A DNA stretch of 64,000 bases. Origin: Bryopsis sp. KO-2023 (taxonomy: Eukaryota; Chlorophyta; Ulvophyceae; Bryopsidales; Bryopsidaceae). The DNA lies in NCBI GenBank assembly GCA_030272585.1, contig BSYQ01000008.1:434001-498000 (forward strand), written 5' to 3'. Positions 53,667-64,000 of this stretch are shown piece by piece; position 1 is the stretch's first letter; each line of letters begins with the position of its first letter. Both the position numbers and the translations under genes were made by a program. A model generated the notes under the pieces. It made no database searches and had not been told where the DNA came from. It saw only the letters and a program-made list of their open reading frames with translations.

Positions 53667-55159
53667 TTTTCGATCGACTGCACAGTCAAACCACATGGAT
53701 GTGTCAACCTAACCCCACCACAGTTGAAAACTAGATGCTCCAATCCAATGGTTGTTTATCAGCTGAAAATTAGGGGACAAAAAACGACAACAGCAGCAGT
53801 ATAGGGGTGAGTTGGGTTTGGTATGGGTGCCTGTATGTCCGTGCAGATTCACCTGCAGCACTTCATGGATAAGGTTAGCGCCTTTCCCCCATTAAAAAGG
53901 CAAATAAATGAAGAGTTATGGGATAATTGAGCACTACCTTCACTCTATAACTTCAATTTTCATGGATAAGAACATTTTCCGACGCTGTACCTCTGCACAA
54001 AAGGAAATTCTGCTCACGTATGCGGATTGACCCTGATGTGTCATCCAATCCAATGGATCCTGAGCAAGAAACGATCGACGACGATTCTAGCGAAACGGGG
54101 GGCTCTGAGTCTGTCTGACGCCCATAAAAGGAGATCTCAAGGGAGGTGTGTCAGTCAGTTCCACAGATTTACCCCCCTAAAAAAAAAAATACAGCCGCTC
54201 ATTTGCAGTGGGGGTGTGTTTGTTTTCATGTTGAATTTAAACCAGACGTCTTGGGTGCGGCATTGTTGAACATTATGTTGTTTTTTTGTGGGAAATGAAG
54301 CACAGGTGGTGGTTTTCGGGCTGCCTTCAGTTTGAGAATTCAATCCAGTTTGCAATTGTGGTGGCGATGACAGACTTACACAGAGGTGTTTCAACATCAA
54401 TATTAAAGCACTTGGAAACAAATAGAATTAACTAGAGGACAGACACACGCACACACATTCATCCCACAAAAAAAACACACACAACCCACTCAGGTAATTT
54501 CCCCTGAAATCCAAATTGTGCAAAAGCAAAAATCGCCCTAGACTGATTTGCATGCCCTACCTCAAACTTGACTTTTCCCCCCTAAAAAATAGTTGACTAA
54601 TTTTCAGCTAAAAATGGCTAGACCACTGGCTCGTGAATACATGCGGTCCCTTCCGAACACTCAGAACGTTTTGAATCCTTTTTCTCTTTTTCCTCCACCA
54701 GAAAAGAATGCCCACACTTTTCCAAGCCAAGCAGTGGAAAAAAACAACAACAAGACATACATTTTGGATTTAATTTCCGATGCGACTGCTTACTTTGCAA
54801 AAATTCAAAAACAGCCCATTCCGATTGATTTTTTTTTTTCTTTTTAAAGGAACGCACAGATTTTGAACTCTAGTGTTTCAAGGATTTACCTTGCATTCAA
54901 TCTTTCATTTTCTTTTCCCCAGTCGAAAAACAACACCCACTCCACTAAAGTAAGTGCACTAGCTGATGGTCAAGACTGAAACGCTATTACCATGTAATAT
55001 TACCCCCCTCCCTCACAAATTAAAAAAGAACAAAAAAAAGCTTCCTGAAGATGTGGCTGAGTTTGAATACATATACACACACACACACATATATATATAT
55101 TCTTCTTTTGTTTCTTGTGTGTGTGTGCTTAATCGAGCATGGTACTATGCTCGCATAAA
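53667..55159. other. Spacer between family members B and C
   Basis: The acceptor and 5' leader of member B lie at 53667-53680 (GTGCAG then TCGATCG, as in A). The plus-strand frame 54593-54847 is short and not convincing. Microsatellites (AC)n/(TA)n at about 55075-55100. Confidence 0.45.
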
Positions 55160-55701
55160 TTATCCATGCAAAATTGTCGTGGATTTCAGCCGGGCTTGCA
55201 AAATCTCCATGCAGGAGTCCAGGAATGGATCCAGAAATCCAGCACAGGTCCATGTGCATGCAGGGCATTGGTTGCTGAACACCTCCATCGCAATCGAATC
55301 GTCCGCCATTCGATACATTCGCTCCTCCGTTATTCGCAGCTTGGGCAAAGCCACCCTGTTCACGTCCAAACTTCTCAAATCCTTCGTTTTTTGAAAAAGG
55401 GTCCAGAGAGTGAGGATGGTCAAAATACAAGGTTTCAAATTCCCCTTTTGATCGAAGGTGCAGACGCGATGTAAAGCATGGCCGCCGATCAGAGGTTCGC
55501 ATGCGATGAATTCCATGTAGCTACAGCATTCCGCTTCGGAGGTGGGCTTATGTTTGCAAACGGAGCAAGTCACGGGGTCATCCACTTTTGATTTCTTCCT
55601 TCTGGGGTATGGGACGGCTGGAGGTTGGACCAGATGTCTGGCGAGAGGTTGCAGGGGAGGGGCGCCTTTGTCGAAAACTGTTTTGAAGCCAAAGGTATTA
55701 C
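55160..55701 (-). CDS. Novel family, member C: partial, C-terminal zinc module only
   Basis: One long terminal exon in frame from an acceptor at 55702 (or a second at about 55678) to TAA 55160. It begins with a Pro-rich and basic segment (PPLQPLARHLVQPP, YPRRKKSKVDD), then repeats the module of A and B: VTCSVCKHK, a gap, ALHRVCTFD, a roughly 85-residue helical stretch (LPKLRITEERMYRMADDS), NQCPACTWTC, and a final helical part. Sequence identity with A and B is low, but the order and spacing of cysteines and the HxVC centre are kept. No MSDKL-type first exon is found between it and the end of A. It is therefore either a truncated copy, or has upstream exons (a candidate GTGTTTGTAAGATCTCCTG exon near 55940) that I cannot join. 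Confidence 0.5.
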
Positions 55702-56219
55702 CTGATGCACCACATGCCCATTAGAATTGAAGAATATTAATATTAATATTAGTATGCACAGGGTGCTTCCAGGGGAGATGAGAGGCTGTAAAAATATTGG
55801 GAAGAAGACTCAATGGTCGGATATTGATAAAACAATCTATTGGAATTGTTTAAAAAATGAAGGCGAGCACAATTGGAAATCGAAAAATATTCGGCTCATT
55901 ACTGATCATCGCTTTTTTTTCCCAACCTGGTCAGACTCACCAGGAGATCTTACAAACACCTCATCAACAGGAAAAAAAAAACAACAAAAAAAACTTGCAC
56001 AATTGATGAAGCATCCAAAATATCCCAAAAATATGTTAACAGGAAAAAAAGATACTCACCCCTGTTTCAGAATTGATTGACACAGGGGGCTCTTTTTCAC
56101 TTTTTTTTTCCCATAAGAATTCCGTGTCGGCACAAAAATTTAAACAACAACACTTATTTCTTATACTTTTTTCAAATTATTGACAAATCATCAACTTTGG
56201 ATGATTTCCGCTTACATCC

Positions 56220-59200
56220 CTACCAAGTTTCCGATGATTCAGTACCTCCATGCCCCTGATTCTCAGCAACCCCTTCCTTTTCCAATCGGGCACTGCCCTC
56301 CGGCTCAGCCCCCGAGCATTCCCCATTTCGGGACCTGCCCTGATTTCCAGTCAGACTTTTCCCCCGAGCATCCTGCTCCTTCCTCCTCCATGCACTCTCC
56401 AGCTCCACGGCAGCATCCCTCTCCATCGACCCCACTATATGCGCATAGCATTCCGCCAGCGATCGAACCCACTTGAAAAACTCGTGGGAAAAACCACCCC
56501 GTGTCATGTAGATGCACCTCGGGCATTCGCTGGTTCTCACTGCAGCTTTCCAAGTGTGTTGGAGGGTTGGCCATTCCTTGGCGATGCTGATCAGAACTTC
56601 CTTCATTTCGCTGACGTCGGAATTGCTGCCTATTGTCTTGAAACCCTTTTGCAACGCTAGGTACCCCAGAAATTCTAGGATCGCATGGCGCTTGATGACG
56701 GTTTGGTTGCCAGGATTTCCTCGGGGGCATACGATGTGCCTGCAATCGTATGGATTTTTTTACCGTTATTAGAAAAATTCGGAACGAAAAAAAAAATAAA
56801 AAAAAAAATCCCAACAAAATCAGCACTCCTTCACAATAGCCAAATGTTAAATGTCGAAATGTTAAGAAAATGGTGTGTTGGATAGCCACCCATGCGAGTT
56901 TTCGCCCATCCAGAAAAGGGGAATCAGAAACAAAACGACTGAAATACAAGTTGAAACGAAACGAGGGGGGGGGGGGGGGAGAAGAGATGCCAATCCACGA
57001 AAAGAGAGGAAACTCTAATAAGAAAGGCTCGCACGCACTTGTATTTTCCATTGCATTTCCAAACCAGGTCGGCTTTGTTCAGCATCGCTTTCTCGAAGTC
57101 CGAAAAGTGCGTAGTGGAGCATACCCCACAGCGAACATATTCCGTTTCTTGGGAATATGTGTGGTCTTGAACTGCAGCATCCTCCAGCTTGACCCTCTTT
57201 GGGTTTTCTGAATTTTGACAGGAAAAAACCCTCCTCCTCCTCCTTCGGGGGGTGAGGCTTGTGCTCGGTAATGGAGGCAAGGGGGTGCTCTGCTTGGATT
57301 CAGCAGAGGGCTCAGCACAGGGCTGAGCAGAGTTATCTGCAGAGGTCTGAGGGAAGCACACAAAAGAAAATTAAAAAACCCAAAAAACATTTATGACTAT
57401 GTGCAACCTGCAACCCAGCATTTACTTCCTGTGGAGACTGGCGAAGGCAATGAAACAGCAAAAAATCAAGCGGAAAAGGATTCATTCTCTGGATAAACGG
57501 CAAAACCACAAGAAGAAATGAGGGAATGAACAATTAGTGTGTGTGTGTGTGTGTACTTGGTGGTGTGTTTTGTTTTGTTTTTTTTGGGGGGGGGGTTGGG
57601 AAGGAAAATGACATATAGAGAACACAGCTGAATAGCGTGCCGGGCTCCACTGTCATCGCTACCATTATCAGCAAAAAGAAATAAAAAATTGAAATGAAAT
57701 GAAATGAAATGATGGTCTCCTGGTGACCATCATTTCATTTCATTTCATTTCATTTCATTTCATTTCAATTTTTATTTTTTTTGCTGATAATCTCTGGAGC
57801 AGTGGACCCATTTTCAAGCACTCACATGGTATGAGATATTTCAAAAGGAAGAACGGCAAAGCAACTAAAACAAGGTGATCCTTCATGCGTTACCTCAGAA
57901 TCGTTCAACAAGGAGATGACTTGTGGAGGGTCTCTTTCTTGTGGCAGGACGTCTCCACAGTTTTTCTCCCCAGGTTGCTCTTCTATGGGCTCCTCTTTTA
58001 CTGGGGGGAGATCTACAGGATCTTTTCTTTCAAGCACGCAGCTTCCACCGACATCCGTGGGCTCTGTGTGGACTAAAAATAAAACAGGGAAAAACAGTGA
58101 AGGGAGGCTTTGAAAACAGGAGAGGAACCTCAACCCCGTGATCAATCTTAGCATAAGGTTCTTTTTCCTCATATTTGAAGTTCAACATTATCTTTACCCA
58201 AGCACATTTATTTTTTTATTTACTGTTCCAGGATTGGTATTTGCAGATATTAGGCAGGAAAAGGAAACTGCAGCACTTCATCTATTTCTCAGATACAGCA
58301 GATAATTCTGGCGAGGCAAAAAACTGTGGAGGGGTAAAAAGGATACACCCAAAAAAGGAGCCCCCCAAAAAAGTGCATCTCTCAGGAGCAAAAATTCCCC
58401 GATCCTAGGAAACTCATGTAGAGGATTGTCTTCTACAACATTTCAGGATTTCTGGTGGGCAGCAGTGCCTGTTTTTTCAACTCTTTGATCGAATTATTTT
58501 CCAGAATTTTTTGTCGAAGTACCTTGGGGATTTTGGGGGGCTGTTGGGAAATTGGAGTTGGACACCTCCAGCTTGGGGCCGGCATCAGCAAACACCTGCA
58601 TTGTGTGGAAATTGGAACTTAAAACTCAAATAAATACCATTTCTCGTATCTTCTTGAATATATCCCACTACGTACAGCTCTTGTGAAAACCTCAAGTAGC
58701 CTATCACGCAAAAAATGAGCATCCAACAGATTTTATTTATTTATTTTTTTTGGGGGGGGGAGGGTTAAACAGTTGAGGGTTTCAGCACTCGCGAGCGTAC
58801 GGCCCCCTTCCCCCTTAAACTGACCTTCCCCACTTCTCCAATATTTTCATTGGTTCTTTTTCGAATCGAAATTGCAAGGGGCTGGACTGAGGTGACTCAT
58901 AATACATTGGTTCAACCTGATGCGAAGCGTCAGCTCCACATCAAAATTTCTTTCCATACCTGCGACTCCGTGTACTTGTCCAGGAACCCTTCCCCGATGT
59001 GCTTCGGAATGAGCGATTCATCCATCGCATGTTGAACATTCAGAAAAATTTGAGCGGGTTTCCAGTTTTTGGCCTGAGCCTCTCTCCCAAAGGAGTTCAA
59101 CATGGAGGAAGCGGTGATTTCTTTCTCTTTGTCCTCCAAGTCCGCCAAACCCTCGAAAAAATGGATCAACTTATCTGACATTTTCCGATCGACTGCAAAC

Positions 59201-59466
59201 AAGAAAGAAAAAAAAAGGCTTTGTGGATTTGGATATAAGAAAGAAAATTCCATCACAACTGGAAAAACATGAGTAGAAAAGAAAACTGTGGGGGTGTTTA
59301 GTAAGACAGTAGTCATGCATTCGTCATGAGTGTAGAATCGAGCAGAAGGTCTCCAGGGATCATTGCTGATGAAAAAAAGGAAACTGGTACAAGGTGAAAA
59401 AAAACAATCGAATGTAACGCCAACATGGAAGGAGAAAAAACAACGCTTACGAGGTGTAGCCTCCAT
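56220..59466 (-). CDS. Novel SUMO-motif/zinc-module family, member A
   Basis: Six exons on the minus strand: 59466-59451, 59192-58960, 58595-58523, 58072-57894, 57346-57039, 56739-56220 (442 aa; all phases agree). The tiny first exon gives MEATP; the second contains an internal MSDKL that may be an alternative start. Residues about 10-83 are the family N-terminal domain (LIHFFEGLADLED ... FGREAQAKNWKPAQIF ... HIGEGFLDKYTES). VKEEP (132-136) is a sumoylation consensus and VISLLNDSE (159-167) a SUMO-interaction motif with acidic tail; RVKLED (218-223) is a second psi-K-x-E. TPRRRRRRV at 199-207 is a probable nuclear signal. The C-terminal module is C240, C243, C265, H271, C274, then SECPRC and a helical tail. 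The role is unknown. The motifs suggest a nuclear, SUMO-regulated protein, possibly DNA- or chromatin-binding. Confidence 0.78.
57664..57791. repeat. Inverted pentanucleotide-repeat hairpin in an intron of member A
   Basis: A (GAAAT)n block (57691-57710) and an (ATTTC)n block (57730-57767) face each other around GATGGTC TCCTGGT GACCATC. The unique flanks are also inverted (ATTATCAGCAAAAA at 57664 and its complement ending at 57791), so the whole 128 bp is an imperfect palindrome in the intron between exons 4 and 5 of that model. Confidence 0.88.
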
Positions 59467-60300
59467 CTCTACAAGTTGCGCATTCCTGGTCGAAAAACCT
59501 CGCGCTCGCGTTTCGGATTCTTGTTCCGCAGGCGCTCGCCTTGCACAAAACGTTTGCTCTGTTCAGATTCCTTCTAGGGCGGTCAGTCCAGTTCGTGGAG
59601 GGCGTGCAGATTTCCACGGTTTGAGTGGATCTGGGGGAGGAGGGGCGTTTTCGAAGTGCAGGAAGGGATTGGTGGGGGGGGGGCGGTGGAATTGGTGGCA
59701 AGTTAATTTTTTTAATTTGTTCCAAAATTATCATTAATTTTGTACTGCTGGAGGGAAGTTGGAGTCGTACTCCTTTTTCACAAACCCGATTTGGGAATCA
59801 ATCGCCTTCTCTCGTGCAGTTGCTCAGCGAGCATCGGAGACTTGTGTTAGTTTTTTTTTCGGTGGTTCGTGGTTCTTTTTTTTGAAAGAGGGCAACGGTC
59901 GAACGAAGGTACGAAAGCCGTGGCGAGATTATAGACGGTTTGTTTTTCTGAGAAGCGAGCGCACGCGCGTCTTGTCACGTCGTTTTGGGCATCCCTGCGC
60001 GGTCTGGGGACGTTTTTTTTTCTTTTTTTGTTCCGCGCTTGTTCGCTCGTCACGGGAGTGAGATTTTCGACAGCGGTTTTGTCCGGTGGGGCTGGCGACT
60101 AGCTTCGAAAGGAGCTCTTTTGTTACTTTTTTTGTTCGAAAGGAATTTTGACGAGAATCCCTGGGCTGTCTTTTCCCCGCTTATCACCCTTTCTGAGCAA
60201 GGATGTTTTTAGTGGTCAACGAGCATTGGGAAGCTGGTTAACTGCGGGGGTCTCAAGCCATTTTGACGTTGCATTCACTCCGCAGGTAGCGTGCGCAAAA
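59467..60300. promoter_or_regulatory. Divergent promoter region of member A and the hnRNP gene
   Basis: 834 bp between the two start codons. CpG-containing stretches (for example GCGAGCGCACGCGCGTC at about 59956-59972) suggest a housekeeping-type promoter for the hnRNP gene. A CCGCAG at 60280-60285 could be a 5' UTR acceptor just upstream of its ATG. Confidence 0.4.
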
Positions 60301-62700
60301 ATGAACCCCGGTTATTTCAAGAAAGAAGAGGAGGACACCGGTCCGATGGTCATGCGAGGCGGGATGATGCCTGGTGGTTATGGAGGGGGAGGGATGGGCC
60401 CTTATGGTGGGGGGTATGGCGGCGGTCGAGGGATGTCTGGCCCACCCACGGGCGACGTGGCATTCGGTGGACGCGGAGGCCGTCCCCCTCAGTTGCAAGA
60501 AGGAAAACTTTTTCTGGGAGGTTTGGACAATCAGACGACCCGCGAGAACCTGCTGGAGTATTGCATGAACTGGTGAGAGGAGCTACCGAGGAGGAGAGGA
60601 TGGGGTTTAAAAAACAGATAGGGGGGGTTGGGATCGCGGACTGCAGTAGGGGGATCGAATTAGAACGATCCTTGGACGGGCCGATCGGGTGAAAGGTGTA
60701 GGGCATGCCCCAGTATGGGTAGGGGTCGGTTGAGAATCGACCTTGGGCGATGCGGTCCACGCGCGCTTGGTCTCAGTTAAAACGTTTGGGCGGAGAGGTT
60801 AAGAGGAGGGTCAGTTTTGCGGTTAGGTTCCGTCACCAGCTTTTCTTAAATCTTTACTTATTTTTTTTTCCCTATTCTTTTATTCTTTTGGATGCCTCCC
60901 CCCTTTTTTGTCTCGCTTATATTTGCATTGCAGGTCAGGAAATATACTCTCTTTGCCGTGGGCTCACAGGTTTTGGAACCTTTTTGTAGGGGCAAGATAT
61001 CTGATGCTGTAGTGATGGAGAACAGAGGTTTTGGATTTGTTACTTTTGAGGATCCAAAAAGTGCTCAGAAATTCCTGGAGGTGAGGTTTTATTTTCGGAC
61101 GTCAGTTTTCTATTTCTCCACTTATGCTTGCTACATTTGGCCCCAGTTTCAGGAAATAGAGGGAGAAAGAGAGATCCTCTAGGTATTGGTCCAGCCAGGG
61201 GAGGAAGAGTAGCTCTTTGACCACACCGTCGCCCACTTGATCTTAATCCACTTAATCCATGCCTAGATTTGGAACATAGGATGATCTAGTGCGCGGGGTT
61301 AGGGAGCGTAGGAGGGGTAGATGCCGGATCGGAGCGTTTAGCGGGGAAAAAAGAGCGGTGGCTGAGTTGTGTTGTGTTGCTTATTGATTGTGGTTTTTTC
61401 AGGTGCGCGACCACACGATTTTGCAAAAAAGGATCGAAGCCAAAGCGGCTGTCCCGAAGAACCAAGGGAGCTCGAGTCAGCTGACGAAGAAAATGTTCGT
61501 TGGAGGCACTGTAAGTGGAAAATCGGATAAAGCGATCCTGAAAGGTCGTGAATGCTACGTGAAATAACCTAGAAAATTCTCTCTCTCTCGGTTTAATTCT
61601 GTTTAAAATATGCAACAGGAATTCCACGGCATCGCAAGCAACTGTGTAATTTTGTTCTATTGTGGGCTGATCAATTGAAACACGGGGGGGGGGGGGGGGG
61701 GGTTCTACCTATAATATTACCAGCGCCTTTTGCAAGATAATACCAGAAACTGGCTGGGCGAATTTGGCCTGTGGCTTCCTAATGAGTTTCTATAAACAAT
61801 TTTTTTCTCTCTCTGTGCAGGGCGAAATAACTGACGAGGAGTTCAGGGCATACTTTGACGTCTTTGGAGAGATTGAAGATGCAGTGGTAATTTAAATGGT
61901 TGGCATGTCGAGTTGAAATCCAGAACTGGTTCAATTTTTGCAGAAGGCCACAGGAAGAGGCACCCACATACGTACACAAAATAAGAACCTGCAAATAACC
62001 TGCAAAAACTCTGCAAAAATTCCACGGAACCCAGCCATTAAATCTGTTGATATCGAGATATATATTGTTTTGGTGTCCACATTTCGTATTTCAGTGACCA
62101 GAAGGTTGAACTTGTGGAGATAATTGTCCATGCGCATGTTAAGAAAACACATAATAAGATTTTTTATTTCCGTTTCACCAGATTGTTAGGAAAGACGGTG
62201 TATCCCGAGGTTTCGGTTTCGTCACTTTCAAGGACGAGATTTCAGTCGAAAAATGCCTCGTTCAATCTCACATTCTGCCTAATGGCCGAAGAGTCGACAT
62301 CAAACGGGCGGTCCCTCGGGATCAAATGGGCCCCATGATGGGTCCAGTTTCCGGAGCTGGTGGATTCGGTGCAGGAGGGGGTGGTGGAGGCGGTGGCGGT
62401 GGCGGCGGCTTTGGTGGTCGAGGGAGAGGAGGGCGGATGTCAATGGGGGGTATGGACGGTTACGGCTCGATGGGCGGAGGTTATGGCATGGGGATGAGTC
62501 CTTATGGAAGCTATGGTGGCGGTGGTGGTGGTGGCGGTGGGGCTGGCATGGGCGGTTACGGTGGACTGGGTGGAGGTTATGGAGGCGGCGGAGGTGGCGG
62601 TTACGGTGGAGGTGCTGGGGGTGGAGGGTATGGAAACTCTGGGGGCTACGGACGTATGGGCGGTGGACGAGGGTATGGCATGAGATACCGCCCTTACTGA
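60301..62700 (+). CDS. hnRNP A/B-like RNA-binding protein: two RRMs and Gly-rich tail
   Basis: Five exons: 60301-60572, 60990-61080, 61403-61510, 61821-61886, 62182-62700 (351 aa; phases 2, 0, 0, 0). A Gly/Met-rich N-terminus (about 65 residues) precedes RRM1 (RNP2 KLFLGGLD, RNP1 RGFGFVTF) and RRM2 (RNP2 KMFVGGT, RNP1 RGFGFVTF), then a tail of about 125 residues almost entirely Gly, Tyr and Met. The order of tandem RRMs then a Gly-rich domain is that of the hnRNP A/B, DAZAP1 and squid group, which act in nuclear pre-mRNA packaging, splicing and mRNA localisation. The Gly-rich tail is the low-complexity, condensate-prone type. RRM1 contains an NQTTRENLLEYCMNWGKI segment that is split by intron 1. 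A further intron lies in the 3' UTR (62712-63318). Confidence 0.9.
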
Positions 62701-62711
62701 GTTGTTTGAAG

Positions 62712-63318
62712 GTAAGAGGGTGTTCTCGAGGGAAGCATCGGGTGGGGTGGAGTTTTTCTTGTATTCCCTGGGATTTGGTGGTGTTGGTGCGCCCAGTTGC
62801 ATGTTGGCATAGATTCTGAAGGTCTTGTTTTGGGCGGGGGGTTTTCTGTCAGAAGACGTCCGTGTTGATTGGAACAACTTTTTATCAGCTAGGTTTGATA
62901 CTATGAAGAATCACTTGTCATACTTGTCTTTTCTTGTTTGTTTTTGGCCAACATATCCCAGGATTTTCGCCATTTTAATGGCTACACAACAGCGCCCCCC
63001 CCCAAAAAAAAAATCTTGTCGATTTAGTAGCAAATGAAGACAGACCCCCCCCACCGCGATCGTCATCCACTCCAAAATAGCTTGGAGAATCTCCTTTTTG
63101 ACATCCCCTCGTTATGCCCGTATAATGAAACATTAGCGACCTGTATCTTGGTCCTTTTTTTATCTTTGCAAGTTTTAAAACGTTTGGCATGCCCAGTGGA
63201 AGGGGCCCCCTCTCCCCTCTCCCCCTAATTACTTTTTTGAGTAATTGCTTTTTTGGGTTATAAAGCGTTCCCAGCATCAATTCTACAGTGCCAATTCTTC
63301 TGTGTGTTGTTCTTGCAG
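62712..63318 (+). other. Probable 3' UTR intron of the hnRNP gene
   Basis: A GTAAGA donor 11 nt after the stop codon (62712) and a TTCTTGCAG acceptor ending at 63318. Only 11 nt separate the stop from the junction, which is too short to trigger nonsense-mediated decay by the usual 50-nt rule. Confidence 0.55.
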
Positions 63319-64000
63319 GGATCGATTACCAAAAGGGTTATGCAAACATCTGTAGAATAACGAAGTCCCCCTCATGCGCCAAGAAAAACAAGGGGGGGTT
63401 GCAACATGGTTGATTATAGGGGGTTCTTTGGCAGACTGCCTTTCTTTTCCAGGTTGACCGTTCGCTGTTCGGGCTCTATGTATGTGGTTGGTATTAACAA
63501 AAGAAGAAAAGCGCTTTTGCCTTATGCTTGACTTTTGAGTTGGAAAAAAGAAAGCCAAAAGAAAGAATCAATTCATTGCAGAGATTGAGCGAACTTTCCT
63601 GGACAGGAGGGGGGGGGGGGGGATATCAAAAAACCTGCTGATAATCAAATCAAGCAGGGGGGGGTCTGGAAGAAATAGGTTCGGGGGGTGGGGGGACTAG
63701 TGAGAAATTTTGGCAGGGTTTTGGAACGAGCCTCGGTCAAAATATGGGTGATTGGAAAAGAAGAGGAAATCCGGCGGGCGGGCGGGGGGGGGGGGGTTGA
63801 AAAAGAAAAAACCGAGGTAAACAAGAAGAGAGAGAGAGATATTTGCAAAGAAAAAGGAGCGAGTTTTGTACGTATGTGTGAAATGCAGTGGAGGGGAATT
63901 TTTCAACGCTCAAAAGCTTCAAAAAGAAAAAAAAATGTGGTGGTGGTTTTTTGGGGTGAGATGGGTTAGAGGGTTGGTTTTTTTGTTGTTCGCAGACAGC
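63319..64000. other. 3' UTR and spacer
   Basis: G-runs at 63609-63621 and 63785-63795 and A-rich purine tracts; no gene is supported before the window ends. Confidence 0.5.

Noticed and set aside
62440..62877. 145-codon minus-strand ORF
   Set aside because: Antisense shadow of the Gly-rich repeat of the hnRNP gene.

Overview
The window is a stretch of eukaryotic nuclear DNA, most likely from an invertebrate animal or a close unicellular relative. Evidence for this is the many spliceosomal introns (mostly GT-AG, pyrimidine-rich, 40 bp to about 600 bp), an SLC5/SGLT sodium cotransporter, a membrane-bound RING-CH E3 ligase, an hnRNP A/B-like RNA-binding protein, an apple/PAN-domain secreted protein, and Ty3-like, hAT-like and CACTA-like transposons. 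I could not name the species. Exon coordinates below come from joining reading frames across splice sites by eye; phases and total lengths were checked for each full model.

Layout. 1-626: 3' end of a Myb/SANT-like coiled-coil gene. 1120-7601: a young LTR retrotransposon with equal-length LTRs, a 5-bp target duplication and a canonical -1 frameshift signal, broken by two later hAT-like miniature elements. 11397-17500: a divergent pair, the RING-CH ligase (minus) and the 11-exon SGLT-like transporter (plus). 18361-20427: six-exon secreted PAN-domain protein. 21919-23888: a hypothetical ORF and a divergent, apparently intronless, secreted GIN-domain (DUF2807) protein. 24999-28265: a putative minus-strand gene and a divergent four-TM protein. 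31927-33578: type I membrane protein with a PPxY tail. 37675-39466: Ala-rich secreted protein (minus). 41173-42374: two-exon gene of unknown function. 45610-48971: a small secreted-protein gene split in frame by a 2.8-kb CACTA-like transposon. 50387-59466: a minus-strand cluster of two full genes and one partial copy of a gene family I do not recognise. 60301-62700: hnRNP A/B-like gene.

The strongest candidate for something undescribed is the 50.4-59.5 kb cluster. The two full members share a unique N-terminal exon, a sumoylation consensus next to a SUMO-interaction motif, and a C-terminal CxxC...HxVC...CPxC putative zinc module that the partial third copy also carries. Other points of note are the nested transposon insertions (three separate cases where the target duplication lets the original reading frame or LTR be read across the break), and a recurrent class of long perfect palindromes, several lying near gene starts.

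The spacers (7.6-11.4, 28.3-31.0, 33.6-37.7 and 42.4-45.6 kb) are AT-rich and packed with homopolymers, including abrupt T-to-G and C-to-A junctions. I see no convincing genes in them.
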